Shown: positions 1-9,804, numbered from the stretch's first letter. The stretch is DNA of 35,327 nt from an uncultured Acidobacteriia bacterium (GCA_903893525.1 CAITMP010000083.1:1-35327), one strand, 5' to 3'. The notes: generated by a model from the sequence alone, not told the origin. Numbers and translations: made by a program.

Positions 1-1
1 C

Positions 2-691
2 CAGTGCGTTTTCGAACATGTGTATTTCGCGCGGCCGGATTCGATGGTTTTCGGCCGGCCGGTGCAGACCTCGCGGGAGAAAATGGGGCGGCTGCTCGCA
101 CAGGAATCGCACGTGCCCGCAGATATCGTCGTTCCGGTGCCCGATTCCGGCAATACCGCAGCCCTCGGATATGCCGCGGAGGCGAATCTGCCCTATCGCC
201 AGGCCCTGATCCGCAACCATTACGTGGGGCGCACGTTCATCGAACCCTCGCAGGCGATCCGCGATTTCGGCGTGAAGTTGAAGCTGAACCCTATCCGGTC
301 GCTGCTGGAGGGCAAACGGGTGATTCTTGTGGACGATTCCATCGTGCGCGGGACAACCAGCGAGAAAATCGTACGCATGGTCCGCAGGGCCGGGGCGACG
401 GAAGTTCATCTGCGGATCTCCTGCCCGCCGACCGTTTCCCCCTGCTTCTACGGCGTCGATACTCCGAGCAAGCGCGAGCTGATTGCGGCCAATAAGAACA
501 CCGAGGAGATCCGCAAATTCATCGGTGCCGATTCGCTGGCATACCTTTCGATGCCGGGCCTCACGCGCGCCGTGTCGGACGACGTGGGCGAATACTGTTA
601 CGCCTGCTACACCGGCAACTATCCGACAGATTTCGTCAACATTGAGCAGTTGGTGAAGGCTGGCAAGAAGGCCGGAATCGAAACTCCCTAG
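2..691 (+). CDS. purF: Amidophosphoribosyltransferase, C-terminal part (5' truncated by window edge)
   Basis: Frame 2 is open from the first base (QCVFEHVYFARPDS...). PurF hallmarks: VPVPDSGNTAALGYA and the PRPP-binding loop VILVDDSIVRGTTSEKIV. Stop TAG at 689-691. Confidence 0.95.
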   Translation, partial: QCVFEHVYFARPDSMVFGRPVQTSREKMGRLLAQESHVPADIVVPVPDSGNTAALGYAAEANLPYRQALIRNHYVGRTFIEPSQAIRDFGVKLKLNPIRSLLEGKRVILVDDSIVRGTTSEKIVRMVRRAGATEVHLRISCPPTVSPCFYGVDTPSKRELIAANKNTEEIRKFIGADSLAYLSMPGLTRAVSDDVGEYCYACYTGNYPTDFVNIEQLVKAGKKAGIETP

Positions 692-1344
692 AACACCCGT
701 CGTGTCAGCCGTTCAATATTGAACCGAGCCGTGTCCGCCACAGCCATCACGGTCATCACGCCGGCCTGAACCGGATCCGTCACCACCAGATCGGCGGCGT
801 CCGGCACACTCCCGGCCATATTCAGGCTCACCACCAGCAATCCGGCGGCGCGGACCTCGCGAACGGCAGTTTCAATCTCCCCGCCCATCAAAGATCCGGC
901 CAGCACAAGGGCCCTCGCGCGCGGTAGCCGGGGGACGGCCCGCACGGCCTCCGCCAGCGCCAGCTCGCCGACGAGCGGAATGGTATCCACCGAAATATGC
1001 TCGCCCCGAATGTTGTGGCGGTCGGCCTCGACAATCGCACCGATGGCCACTTGCGCCACCTGGGCGCCGCCTCCCATAATGATGATGCGCTTGCCGTAGA
1101 TGCGCTCCATGCTCTTCAGCAATTCCACGCGGCGGACAATCGGCAGTGCCCTCAGACCTTGCGCCATCGGCTCCATGTCGCCGGAGGTGACCTCGAAATA
1201 CACCCGTGCCCCGGCCGCGGTGTTGTCAATAATGGAGCATGCCGAGATGTCGCCCCCGTGTTCCGCAATCACTCCGGTTACGGCGTGGAGGATGCCCGGT
1301 CCCGCAGCTGCGTCGATGAGGATGCCGTGACTTGTCGATTCCAT
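688..1344 (-). CDS. ACT domain-containing protein (DUF5612-like C-terminal region)
   Basis: Translation from MESTSHGILIDAAAGPGILHAVTGVIAEHGGDISACSIID is an ACT-type N-terminus, followed by a Rossmann-like region (RIIIMGGGAQVAQVAIGAIVEADRHN). The longer listed ORF (to 1614) runs antisense into the next gene, so the start at 1344 is preferred. Confidence 0.75.
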   Translation of the reverse strand: MESTSHGILIDAAAGPGILHAVTGVIAEHGGDISACSIIDNTAAGARVYFEVTSGDMEPMAQGLRALPIVRRVELLKSMERIYGKRIIIMGGGAQVAQVAIGAIVEADRHNIRGEHISVDTIPLVGELALAEAVRAVPRLPRARALVLAGSLMGGEIETAVREVRAAGLLVVSLNMAGSVPDAADLVVTDPVQAGVMTVMAVADTARFNIERLTRRVF

Positions 1345-1387
1345 GAATCCCCATGATCTCAGGGCCGCCACGGACTTAGAAAGCGAT

Positions 1388-2365
1388 ATGATGTCTTTCA
1401 TGACTTCCAGCGGAATCACAAGGCGGGAAATGCTGGCGCGGACCGCCGCCGGTACCGCCGCGATATTGGGCGCAGCGGCTGCACCGGTCCAAGCGGCGCG
1501 TTCCCGCATCACCAAGGCGAACATCAGCGCCATCACGGATGAAATCGGGCTCACGCAGGCCGACGCCATCGCATTCGCCCACCAGTATGGTCTCCAGTGG
1601 GTGGAATTGCGCAACGTGCCGGAGCTAAAGAAGGAATTCGCATTCCTCAGCGAGCCCGAGCTGAAGCGCTACGCAGCCCAGCTGGCCGCTGAAAAGCTGA
1701 AGGTTTCGTTCCTGAACACCGGCCTGTTGAAATTCACTTGGCCCGGCACCGAACCCGCACGAGCCCGCAAGGAAACGCCGGAGCAGCGCACCAAGCGCTT
1801 GGCGGCCGAACAAGCCCGCTGGGACAAGCGCAAGGACGATGTCACCACCGCCGTGAACGCCGCGAACATTCTCGGTGTCGACAAGCTCCGCGTTTTCACT
1901 GGCACCCGAGTGGAACATCCCGAATCCACCTACAAATTGATCGTGCAGACCATGGAGGAGCTAACCCCCATCGCCGAAAAGGCCAAGGTCAAGCTGCTGA
2001 TCGAAAACGAAAACTCGCAGAACATCGGCACCTCGGTTGAGACCAAGGAAATCATGGCCTTGCTGCCGTCGAAGTGGATCGGATTCAACTGGGATCCGCA
2101 AAACGCCCTGCCGCTGAAGGAGATCCCCTGGCCTGACGGCTTCTCCGTCCTGCCCAAGGACCGCATGTTGAACGCGCAGTTCAAGGGCAAGGGCCTGCTC
2201 GACGATAGCCCGGAAAAGATCGACTGGCTCTCCATCCTCAAGCAGATGGAAAAAGATGGCTACAAGGGCCACATCGGACTGGAAACGCACATCTTCGACG
2301 GCACGCTGATCGAGAAGGCGCACCTCTCGATGAAGAACATCATGCACATGGTCGGCCAGCTCTAG
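1388..2365 (+). CDS. Sugar phosphate isomerase/epimerase (xylose isomerase-like TIM barrel) with Tat-type signal
   Basis: N-terminal TRREMLARTAAGTAAILGAAAAPVQA, then TIM-barrel features (WVELRN, VKLLIENENSQNIGTS, WIGFNWDPQN, GHIGLETHIFDG). The ORF extends to 1343; the start at 1388/1391 is chosen for signal position. Confidence 0.8.
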   Translation: MMSFMTSSGITRREMLARTAAGTAAILGAAAAPVQAARSRITKANISAITDEIGLTQADAIAFAHQYGLQWVELRNVPELKKEFAFLSEPELKRYAAQLAAEKLKVSFLNTGLLKFTWPGTEPARARKETPEQRTKRLAAEQARWDKRKDDVTTAVNAANILGVDKLRVFTGTRVEHPESTYKLIVQTMEELTPIAEKAKVKLLIENENSQNIGTSVETKEIMALLPSKWIGFNWDPQNALPLKEIPWPDGFSVLPKDRMLNAQFKGKGLLDDSPEKIDWLSILKQMEKDGYKGHIGLETHIFDGTLIEKAHLSMKNIMHMVGQL

Positions 2366-2373
2366 GCTATTCG

Positions 2374-2880
2374 ATGAACCAAAGGTTTGCAATCGGCTTC
2401 GGCGTCGGCATTGTCCTGCTCGCGCTCGGCGTGTGGTGGGGTGTTTTGGATTCCAAAGGCAACCACTTGGACCCGACGGGAAAAATCGGCAAGGTCCGCA
2501 CACTGAAAACGGACGAGCGGTCCACCATCGTAGTGGTGGATTTCAAGATCCGCAACGACGCCGATGTCGCGATGACCATCCGCAATATCGAAACATCAAT
2601 GAACGTTCCGGGTGGCGGCGTGGGCGACGGTCGCCTGATTTCGGCTCCCGATGTGGAAAAGATCTTCCGGAACTACCCGGAACTGGGCGAGCAGTACAAC
2701 CCGCCGCTGAAGGCCCGCGACCAGATTGCGGGCCATTCCGTATCCGACCGCATGGTTGCAATCCAGTTCGAGGTGCCGGAAGAAATGGCCGCGGCTCGCA
2801 CGGATCTAACTCTTCGGTTTGAAGACATCTCGGGCCTGATGCTGGAACTGCACGAGAAAGCGCAACCAAAGGGCAAATAG
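2374..2880 (+). CDS. Hypothetical membrane-anchored protein
   Basis: N-terminal hydrophobic helix (FAIGFGVGIVLLALGVWWGVL) followed by a soluble domain; stop is 1 bp before the next start. Confidence 0.65.
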   Translation: MNQRFAIGFGVGIVLLALGVWWGVLDSKGNHLDPTGKIGKVRTLKTDERSTIVVVDFKIRNDADVAMTIRNIETSMNVPGGGVGDGRLISAPDVEKIFRNYPELGEQYNPPLKARDQIAGHSVSDRMVAIQFEVPEEMAAARTDLTLRFEDISGLMLELHEKAQPKGK

Positions 2881-2881
2881 T

Positions 2882-3538
2882 ATGAAGGCACTCCAACTTG
2901 CTTTCCCCCTTGCTTTTCTGGCCCTGCTGTCGGCGTCGGAACCGGCCGCCACGATCTGGAACATCGACAGCATCGAACGAATCGGCGGCAACGCCACCAC
3001 TGTTCTGGGCCACCCCAAGGTCATCGATACGCCCAAAGGCAAGGCGGTGCTGTTCAACGGGGTGGACGACGCGCTGTTCCTGGACCTTCACCCTCTGGCC
3101 GGTGCGGAGACGTGGACTTGGGAAGTGCTCTTCCGACCCGATTCCGGTGGTGCCGAGGAACAACGATTCTTCCACTTCCAGGAAACCGGCACCCAGAACC
3201 GCATGCTATTCGAAATCCGCGTGCTGGGCCCCGAAAACGCGAAACGATGGTGCTTGGACAGCTACGCCATGGGCGGAGCCGGCTTGGCGCTCATGGACCG
3301 CGCCAAGCTGCACTCCATGGACACTTGGCATTGGGCTCAAGCTGTTTATGACGGCAAGGAGCTCCGCAACTACGTGGACGGCGTGCTCCAGGGCCGGGGC
3401 GAGGTTCTGCTTTCGCCACAAAAGCCCGGCGGCACATCCCTGGGCGTGCGCTACACGAAGGTCAACTATTTCAAGGGTGCTGTCGCCAAGGCCCGCATGA
3501 CCCCCAAGGCGCTCACTGTAAACGAGTTCCTGAAATAG
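2882..3538 (+). CDS. Exported LamG-like (concanavalin A-like jellyroll) domain protein
   Basis: Signal peptide (MKALQLAFPLAFLALLSASEPAA). LamG-like pattern: AVLFNGVDDALFLDLHPLAGAETWTWEVLFRPDSGG ... HWAQAVYDGKELRNYVDGVLQGRGEV. Confidence 0.75.
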   Translation: MKALQLAFPLAFLALLSASEPAATIWNIDSIERIGGNATTVLGHPKVIDTPKGKAVLFNGVDDALFLDLHPLAGAETWTWEVLFRPDSGGAEEQRFFHFQETGTQNRMLFEIRVLGPENAKRWCLDSYAMGGAGLALMDRAKLHSMDTWHWAQAVYDGKELRNYVDGVLQGRGEVLLSPQKPGGTSLGVRYTKVNYFKGAVAKARMTPKALTVNEFLK

Positions 3539-3563
3539 CTCCGCGCGAATTCAAAGTCGCAAT

Positions 3564-3590
3564 TCCCAATTTCGCTGTTAATATTGGGAG
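3564..3590 (+). promoter_or_regulatory. Possible 5' UTR hairpin covering the Shine-Dalgarno of the GGDEF-EAL gene
   Basis: TCCCAAT (3564-3570) and ATTGGGA (3583-3589) form a perfect 7-bp inverted repeat; the right arm contains the GGGAG ribosome-binding site. Confidence 0.35.
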
Positions 3591-3598
3591 AGGCGAAT

Positions 3599-6500
3599 TT
3601 GCGGTTCTTCATAAAGTTTCTGGATCGCGCGCGGAAGGGGCTCGCAGCGACCATCATCCTGCGCACGCTGCCGCTGTTCTGCGTGGCCTCCGCGCACGCC
3701 CAGCAATACTCCTTCCAGTATTTCGGTGTTGAGCAGGGACTGACAAATCTGGGCGTAAAGACGCTCTACCAGGACCGTACGGGTTTTATCTGGCTCGGCA
3801 CCGAAAACGGCGTCTTCCGCTATGAGGGCGTGCGTTTCCGGCAGTACGGTGTCGACAGGGGTTTGACCCCGAACGTGTCAGCCTCAATGGGCGAGGGGCC
3901 CGACGGCGCGATGCTGGTGGGCAACCAGTCTGGACTGTTCCGACTCCGCGGGGACAGGTTCGAAGCTGTTCCCATGCCCGGCGCGAAGCGCGTGTTCGGA
4001 TACGCGGGCATCGCCCGCAACGGCGACACCACTTGGATCGCAACCGACGCCGGACTGCTTGGAGCCATACTTGGTCCCGACGGGAAACTGTTGTTGCAAC
4101 CGGGACCCCCATCCCCCGATTCCACTCGTCCCGACGCACGTTCCATCCTTGTGGACCAAGGCTCCATTTGGTGGGGCTGCGGGGGCTCCCTTTGCAAGAG
4201 CACTCCGACGGGTGCTCGACAATGGCAGACCGAAGACGTGGGCGCCCGGACCGGCCTGAAAAAACTCGGTGTGTCGGCGATGATTCGCGACCGCGAGGGC
4301 AATCTTTGGGTCCAGCAAAACCGGCGCCTTGTGGGCCTAATGGCTGGCAGCACCAAATTCGAGGAACCGACGCCCCCGCTGCCGCCGGTCGGCACCGGCA
4401 CTTTCGGCTTGGATTCCGACGGCAAACTGCTGGTTCCGACCACCGACGGCCTTGCGATCCGGGAGAACGGCCAGTTCCGCATGATCGGACGCACTTCGGG
4501 GCTCCTGCCGCCGGTGTATTCGGTTCTTCAGGACAATGAGGGCTCCGTCTGGCTCGGCCTGGCTGGCCGTGGCTTGGCCAAGTGGATGGGCTACAACGAG
4601 TGGGAAAGCTATACCGCCCAAAGCGGCCTGACCGGCGAAACCGTCTACGAGATTGCGCCCCGCGAGAACGGCGAGGCCTGGGTTGGCACCGAGAGCGGCC
4701 TCTTCCACGGCACCCGCAAGGGAATCGAGTGGTCTTGGCAGCTCCAGAAGGCGGTTGAACGGATTCCCATCCACGCGGTGCGCCCGCAGCGCGACGGCAA
4801 GTTGTGGCTGGGAACCGACGGCAAGGCAGTTGCCCTGTTCAACCCCAAAGGCGGTGCACTCACTTGGTACGGACCGCAGCAGGGCTTGGACGGGAAACTG
4901 GCCTACGCCGTCCTGGTGGATAGCGCCGATGGTGTTTGGGTCGGGACGGAAGCAGGCATCTTTACGCTGGAGAAGGGCGGCAAAGCTTTCCAGCGAGTCG
5001 CAGCAGTTCCAAAAAGCCGCACATGGGCTTTGGAGGAAGCCCCGAACGGCGATATCTGGGCTGGAACCAGTGATGGCCTCTGGTGGCGCTCCGGTCAGAA
5101 CTGGCGGCGCTTCACTGAAAAGGATGGTCTGCGCAGCAATTCCGTCCTTTCCATTGCCGCCGACAAGACCGGTGGAGTATGGATCGGGTACCGCCTCACC
5201 GGCACCATCACGCGGCTGGAGTGGGGCCCAACAGGGACCCCGGTCATCAAGCACATGCCGACCCTACCCGGCCCCGTTTCCAACATCACCTATTTCCTGA
5301 ACTTCGACCGCCAGGGGCGATTGTGGGCGGGAAGCAATTTTGGCGTCCAAGTTCTCTCCGCCGATGGCACCCGATGGGACCGCTACGACCACCGCGACGG
5401 TCTCGTCTGGGACGATTGCGATCTCCATGGATTCGCCGCCGATGCCGACGGCCATATTTGGATCGGCACCAGTGGCGGCTTGTCCAGATTCATGGCGAAG
5501 CCAAAAACCAGCGTACCCGAGCCCCCGCGTGCGATTCTGACTTCCGCAACACTCGGCAAGACTGAATTGGATCCAGCCAGGAAGGCGATCCTCGAATACA
5601 CTTCCGACACTCTGGTAGTCCGCTTTACGGCTCTCCGTTTCGGGCATGACCGGGACTTGGAATTCCGCTACCAACTCAAGCCCCTGGTCAACACGTGGCG
5701 GGAGACTTCGGAGCGCGAACTCCAATTTCCGGCGCTTCCAGCCAATAACTATCGCCTCGAAGTGGAAGCCCGCGACGCTGGTGGCGAATGGAGCCAGGCT
5801 CCGGCCTCTCTGGATTTCAAGGTGAATGCCCCGTGGTGGCGCACTTGGTGGTTCATGGGCGGGAGTCTGGTGTCAATGCTGGTTTTGGGCGGGGTCATGT
5901 TGCAACGCCGCACCAAGCACGAATTCGCGCTCCGGCATGCACTCGAAACTGCGGTTGCTGAACGGACACGTGAACTTTCCCACCAATACCGGCATGATGT
6001 GCTCACCGGTCTCCCCAACCGGCTGCTGTTCGGCGAACGGCTCAACCGCGAATTGATTTCGGCCGGCATGTCCGGCAGCAACGTCGCCGTGCTTTTTATC
6101 GATCTGGACCGCTTCAAGCGCATCAATGACACTTGGGGACACCGTGTCGGCGACGTGTTCCTGAAGCAGGTTGCCGAACGCCTCCGGTCCGGCCTGCTGC
6201 AGGACGAAATGATCGCCCGCATCGGCGGGGATGAATTCATCGTTCTGATTCCGGGCCTTCGTGACAAGCGTGAAGCGGAAGTGCGAGGGTGGGACTTGAT
6301 GCGGGGCCTTGAGGCCCCCATCGTGATCGAGGATAAGAATATCTTCGCCACCATGAGCGTGGGCATTGCCGTCTTCCCGGCGGATGCGCCGGATGCCTCG
6401 ACATTGATGGCCGCCGCCGACGCCGCCATGTACCGAGCCAAGGATTCGGGCAAGAACCAGGTCCAACCTTTCGTGCAAGGCATGATGGAGGCGGCTTCGA

Positions 6501-7276
6501 GGCCCCAGAATATCGAGGACCGGCTGCGCGCAGCGCTCGAGAGTGGCGGATTCCGCCTTCGGTACCAGCCGCAGTATTCGGTCGATGGCGTACTCACCGG
6601 TTTCGAGTCCCTCTTGCGTCTTGTGGGGGCCGAAAAGGAGATCTCCCCCGGGGAGTTTGTCCCAATCGCCGAGGAGTCCGGCCTTATCGTCGACATAGGC
6701 CGCTGGGTGTTGCGCGAGGCGTGCCGACAGGTGAAGGAGTGGCACGAGGCAGGATTCCCGCACATCCGGATTGCGGTCAATGTCTCCGTCGTCCAGTTGG
6801 TCTCGACCGATTTCGAAACGACCCTATCGGAAGCCCTGCGCGATACCGGCATGGATCCGGGGAAATTGGAGCTGGAGCTTACCGAAACCGCTCTCTTGAG
6901 GGACGCCGGTGCCTCTGCAGGCTTGCTCGCACGGATTCGCAAGAAAGGGATCCAGATCGCGCTGGACGATTTCGGCACAGGCTTTTCGTCCATGTCGTTC
7001 CTCCACCAGTTGCCGGTGGATGCCGTGAAAATCGACAGGCTGTTTGTCCGGGATCTTGAAAGCAAGACCCCGAGTATTCCGTTGGTGGAAGGCATGGTGA
7101 AACTGGCCCGCACGCTCCGTTTGCGGGTTGTGGCGGAAGGCGTCGAGACGGAGGATCAGTTGGCGATTCTTCGGGGGATCGGTTTTGACGCCGCCCAGGG
7201 ACACTTGATGTCCCTGCCCGTGACGGCCGACGAGGCCTACGCCCTCCTTCTCGGTGGGCCCTTGAAATGGATCTAG
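3599..7276 (+). CDS. Two-component-regulator-type beta-propeller / Y_Y_Y / TM / GGDEF-EAL protein
   Basis: Many propeller repeats (GFIWLGTENGVFRYEG, GSVWLGLAGRGLAKW, GDIWAGTSDGLWW, GHIWIGTSGGLSRF), a Y_Y_Y-like segment, a TM helix (WWFMGGSLVSMLVLGGVML), GGDEF (ARIGGDEFIVLIPG) and EAL (GFESLLRL, LELTET, LDDFGTGFSSM, VDAVKID, VVAEGVETEDQ). TTG start at 3599 preferred, preceded by GGGAGAGG; the listed ORF begins at TTG 3584. Confidence 0.92.
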   Translation: MRFFIKFLDRARKGLAATIILRTLPLFCVASAHAQQYSFQYFGVEQGLTNLGVKTLYQDRTGFIWLGTENGVFRYEGVRFRQYGVDRGLTPNVSASMGEGPDGAMLVGNQSGLFRLRGDRFEAVPMPGAKRVFGYAGIARNGDTTWIATDAGLLGAILGPDGKLLLQPGPPSPDSTRPDARSILVDQGSIWWGCGGSLCKSTPTGARQWQTEDVGARTGLKKLGVSAMIRDREGNLWVQQNRRLVGLMAGSTKFEEPTPPLPPVGTGTFGLDSDGKLLVPTTDGLAIRENGQFRMIGRTSGLLPPVYSVLQDNEGSVWLGLAGRGLAKWMGYNEWESYTAQSGLTGETVYEIAPRENGEAWVGTESGLFHGTRKGIEWSWQLQKAVERIPIHAVRPQRDGKLWLGTDGKAVALFNPKGGALTWYGPQQGLDGKLAYAVLVDSADGVWVGTEAGIFTLEKGGKAFQRVAAVPKSRTWALEEAPNGDIWAGTSDGLWWRSGQNWRRFTEKDGLRSNSVLSIAADKTGGVWIGYRLTGTITRLEWGPTGTPVIKHMPTLPGPVSNITYFLNFDRQGRLWAGSNFGVQVLSADGTRWDRYDHRDGLVWDDCDLHGFAADADGHIWIGTSGGLSRFMAKPKTSVPEPPRAILTSATLGKTELDPARKAILEYTSDTLVVRFTALRFGHDRDLEFRYQLKPLVNTWRETSERELQFPALPANNYRLEVEARDAGGEWSQAPASLDFKVNAPWWRTWWFMGGSLVSMLVLGGVMLQRRTKHEFALRHALETAVAERTRELSHQYRHDVLTGLPNRLLFGERLNRELISAGMSGSNVAVLFIDLDRFKRINDTWGHRVGDVFLKQVAERLRSGLLQDEMIARIGGDEFIVLIPGLRDKREAEVRGWDLMRGLEAPIVIEDKNIFATMSVGIAVFPADAPDASTLMAAADAAMYRAKDSGKNQVQPFVQGMMEAASRPQNIEDRLRAALESGGFRLRYQPQYSVDGVLTGFESLLRLVGAEKEISPGEFVPIAEESGLIVDIGRWVLREACRQVKEWHEAGFPHIRIAVNVSVVQLVSTDFETTLSEALRDTGMDPGKLELELTETALLRDAGASAGLLARIRKKGIQIALDDFGTGFSSMSFLHQLPVDAVKIDRLFVRDLESKTPSIPLVEGMVKLARTLRLRVVAEGVETEDQLAILRGIGFDAAQGHLMSLPVTADEAYALLLGGPLKWI

Positions 7277-7282
7277 ATTGAA

Positions 7283-8644
7283 ATGGAGCTGGGACGGTCG
7301 GGTATGGAATCCGCGTTTGACAAAGTTGCGGACCGCGAACAGGGCCTGCGGAGGGACCTGTCGGCGTCCCAGCTGACCATGATCGCCATCGGCGGCGCGA
7401 TTGGCACCGGATTGTTCCTGGGCAGCGGCTTCGCCATCGGACTGGCTGGCCCCTCGGTGGTTGTCAGCTACGCCATCGGAGCCTTTATCGCGCTGCTGCT
7501 GATGGGTTGTCTGGCTGAAATGACCGTCGCACACCCGACCACGGGCTCGTTCGGGACCTGGGCTGAGCACTATGTGAGCCCGTTGGCGGGATTCCTCGTG
7601 AGGTACGCCTATTGGTCGGCAATCGTGTTGGCGGTGGGAACCGAGGTGACGGCAATCGCGGTGTACATGGCCCGCTGGTTTCCCGGCGTGCCCGGATGGA
7701 TCTGGATCCTGGGTTTTTCGGGTCTGCTGGTGGTTGTCAACGCGTTGGGTGTGGGCTTCTTCGGAGCCGTCGAGTACGCCTTCGCGGCGTTGAAAGTGTC
7801 TGCGATCGTGCTTTTCCTGTGCCTCGGCGCAGTAACCGTTTTTGGGATCGGCCCGGCGAATTACACGGCCCACGGCGGCTTTTTCCCCAAAGGTGCCTGG
7901 GGTATGTGGGTAGCCGTGATCGTTTCCATCTTCAGCTACCTCAGTATTGAGATGATTGCGGTTGCGGCAGGCGAGGCCACCGATCCACAGCAGGCAATCA
8001 CAAGGGCGTTCCGGTCCTGTGTGGCGCGCTTGGCTGTTTTCTACCTGCTCACACTGGCGCTTATCGTGGGTATGGCTCCGTGGACGACTGCCGGAAAGGG
8101 CGAAAGTCCCTTCGTCACGGTGATGGCCCGTACGCACATCCCGTTCGCGGCGGATATCGTCAACTTCGTGATTCTGGCTGCAGCGCTTTCGGCAATGAAC
8201 AGCCAGCTGTATATTTCCACCCGGATGATGTTCAGCCTCGCCCGCGCCGGACAAGCGCCGAAACGCCTCGGGGTTCTGAATTCGAGCGGGACGCCCGTCG
8301 CGGCGTTGATGGTCTCCACAGGTGGGATCGGACTCGCGGGCTTGGTGAATGCCTTGGCTCCGGCCACCTCGTTCACGGTGATGATGGCCGTTTCGATGTT
8401 CGGCGCGATCTTCACCTGGATGATGATCTTCGTCACCCATTGGTTCTTCCGCCGCCGTTACAGTGGTCCCCGCCCGGCATTCCGCATGTGGGGCTTTCCC
8501 TACGCAACACTGTCGGGAGCGGGTCTGATGCTGGCGATTCTGCTCACCACCGCCCTCACCCCCGAATTTCGGATGACGCTCGCCTACGGAATCCCTTTTC
8601 TAGCTGTTCTCACGGTTGTATGGCGGCTGCGTTTCCGGTCTTGA
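7283..8644 (+). CDS. Amino acid permease (APC superfamily)
   Basis: About 12 hydrophobic segments. APC signature LRRDLSASQLTMIAIGGAIGTGLFLGSGFAIGLAGPSVVVSYAIGA. Confidence 0.9.
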   Translation: MELGRSGMESAFDKVADREQGLRRDLSASQLTMIAIGGAIGTGLFLGSGFAIGLAGPSVVVSYAIGAFIALLLMGCLAEMTVAHPTTGSFGTWAEHYVSPLAGFLVRYAYWSAIVLAVGTEVTAIAVYMARWFPGVPGWIWILGFSGLLVVVNALGVGFFGAVEYAFAALKVSAIVLFLCLGAVTVFGIGPANYTAHGGFFPKGAWGMWVAVIVSIFSYLSIEMIAVAAGEATDPQQAITRAFRSCVARLAVFYLLTLALIVGMAPWTTAGKGESPFVTVMARTHIPFAADIVNFVILAAALSAMNSQLYISTRMMFSLARAGQAPKRLGVLNSSGTPVAALMVSTGGIGLAGLVNALAPATSFTVMMAVSMFGAIFTWMMIFVTHWFFRRRYSGPRPAFRMWGFPYATLSGAGLMLAILLTTALTPEFRMTLAYGIPFLAVLTVVWRLRFRS

Positions 8645-8649
8645 CTCCC

Positions 8650-9804
8650 ATGGACTCCCTACTCAACTGGCGCAAGGAATTTCCGATCCTCGCCCACACC
8701 ACGTACATGATCAGCCACTCGCTGGGTGCCATGCCCCGGCGCGCGGCCGATTCCATGCAGGAATACGCCGATACTTGGGCGACCCGCGGCATCCGCGCTT
8801 GGGAGGAGGGCTGGTGGGATATGCCGGTTACGGTCGGCAATCTGATCGGTTCCATCATTGGTGCCGGCGAGGGCGAAGTCGTGATGCAGCAAAATGTTTC
8901 CATCTGCCAGTGGATCGTGACTTCCTGCCTCGATTGGAGCGGTCTGCGCAACCGGCTCGTCACCGATGGCCTGAACTTTCCTTCCAACGACTACATCTAC
9001 CACCGTTTGGAAAAGCAGGGGGCCGAGGTGGTGACGGTTGCATCGGCGGACGGGATGACGCTCCCGACCGAGGCCATGCTGGCCGCAATTGACGAGCGCA
9101 CGCGTCTTGTCTCGGTCTCGCATGTGGCCTTCCGCAGCTCGTGGGTGCAGGATCTGGCCGCCATTACGCGGCGCGCCCATGAGGTGGGGGCCATGGTGGT
9201 GGCGGATCTGTACCAATCGGCGGGAATTCTGCCGGTCGACGTCCGGGCTCTCGGGGTCGATTTCGCCACGGGTGGCTCGGTGAAATGGCTGTGTGGCGGT
9301 CCCGGAGCCGGTTACCTCTATGTTCGCCGCGACCTCTGGCCCCAATTGGAACCCGCGGCTACAGGCTGGATGGCGCACCGCGAGCCGTTCGGATTCGAGG
9401 CCGGCCCGATCAACTACGCGCCGGACGCGTTCCGGTTCCTGAACGGCACCCCCGGCGTGCCCGCGCTCTATGCGGCGAAATCGGGCTACGAAATCATCAA
9501 TGAGATTGGTGTGGAGGCGATTCGCGACAAGTCCGTCCGCCAAACCAGCTACCTGATGGACCTTGCCATCGAGTCCGGCTTCCCCGTGAGGACGCCACGC
9601 AACCCCTCGCAGCGCGGCGGGGTCGTGATTCTGGATGTGCCCGAGGGAAAAGCGGTCACGAAGGAGCTGGCCCGGCGCGAGATTCTGGTCGACTACCGCC
9701 CCGCAGCGGGCATCCGCATCGCGCCGCACTTTTACACGACCGACGACGAGATCGCACACACGGTAGGTGCGATCCGGGAGATTGTCGATGCAGGACATTC
9801 TTGA
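8650..9804 (+). CDS. Aminotransferase class V / kynureninase-like PLP enzyme
   Basis: ATG at 8650 is in frame with the 8080-9804 ORF. Fold-type I PLP pattern: VSVSHVAFRSSWVQDL, AMVVADLYQSAGILPVDVRALGVDFATGGSVKWLCGGPGAGYLYV (putative PLP Lys in SVKWL). Confidence 0.85.
   Translation: MDSLLNWRKEFPILAHTTYMISHSLGAMPRRAADSMQEYADTWATRGIRAWEEGWWDMPVTVGNLIGSIIGAGEGEVVMQQNVSICQWIVTSCLDWSGLRNRLVTDGLNFPSNDYIYHRLEKQGAEVVTVASADGMTLPTEAMLAAIDERTRLVSVSHVAFRSSWVQDLAAITRRAHEVGAMVVADLYQSAGILPVDVRALGVDFATGGSVKWLCGGPGAGYLYVRRDLWPQLEPAATGWMAHREPFGFEAGPINYAPDAFRFLNGTPGVPALYAAKSGYEIINEIGVEAIRDKSVRQTSYLMDLAIESGFPVRTPRNPSQRGGVVILDVPEGKAVTKELARREILVDYRPAAGIRIAPHFYTTDDEIAHTVGAIREIVDAGHS

Noticed and set aside
6824-8440. 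538-aa minus-strand ORF (and the 454-aa ORF 5749..7113)
   Set aside because: Lies antisense to well-supported GGDEF-EAL and permease genes; composition rich in H/R/D/G and S/R with no recognisable domain, typical of GC-rich shadow frames.
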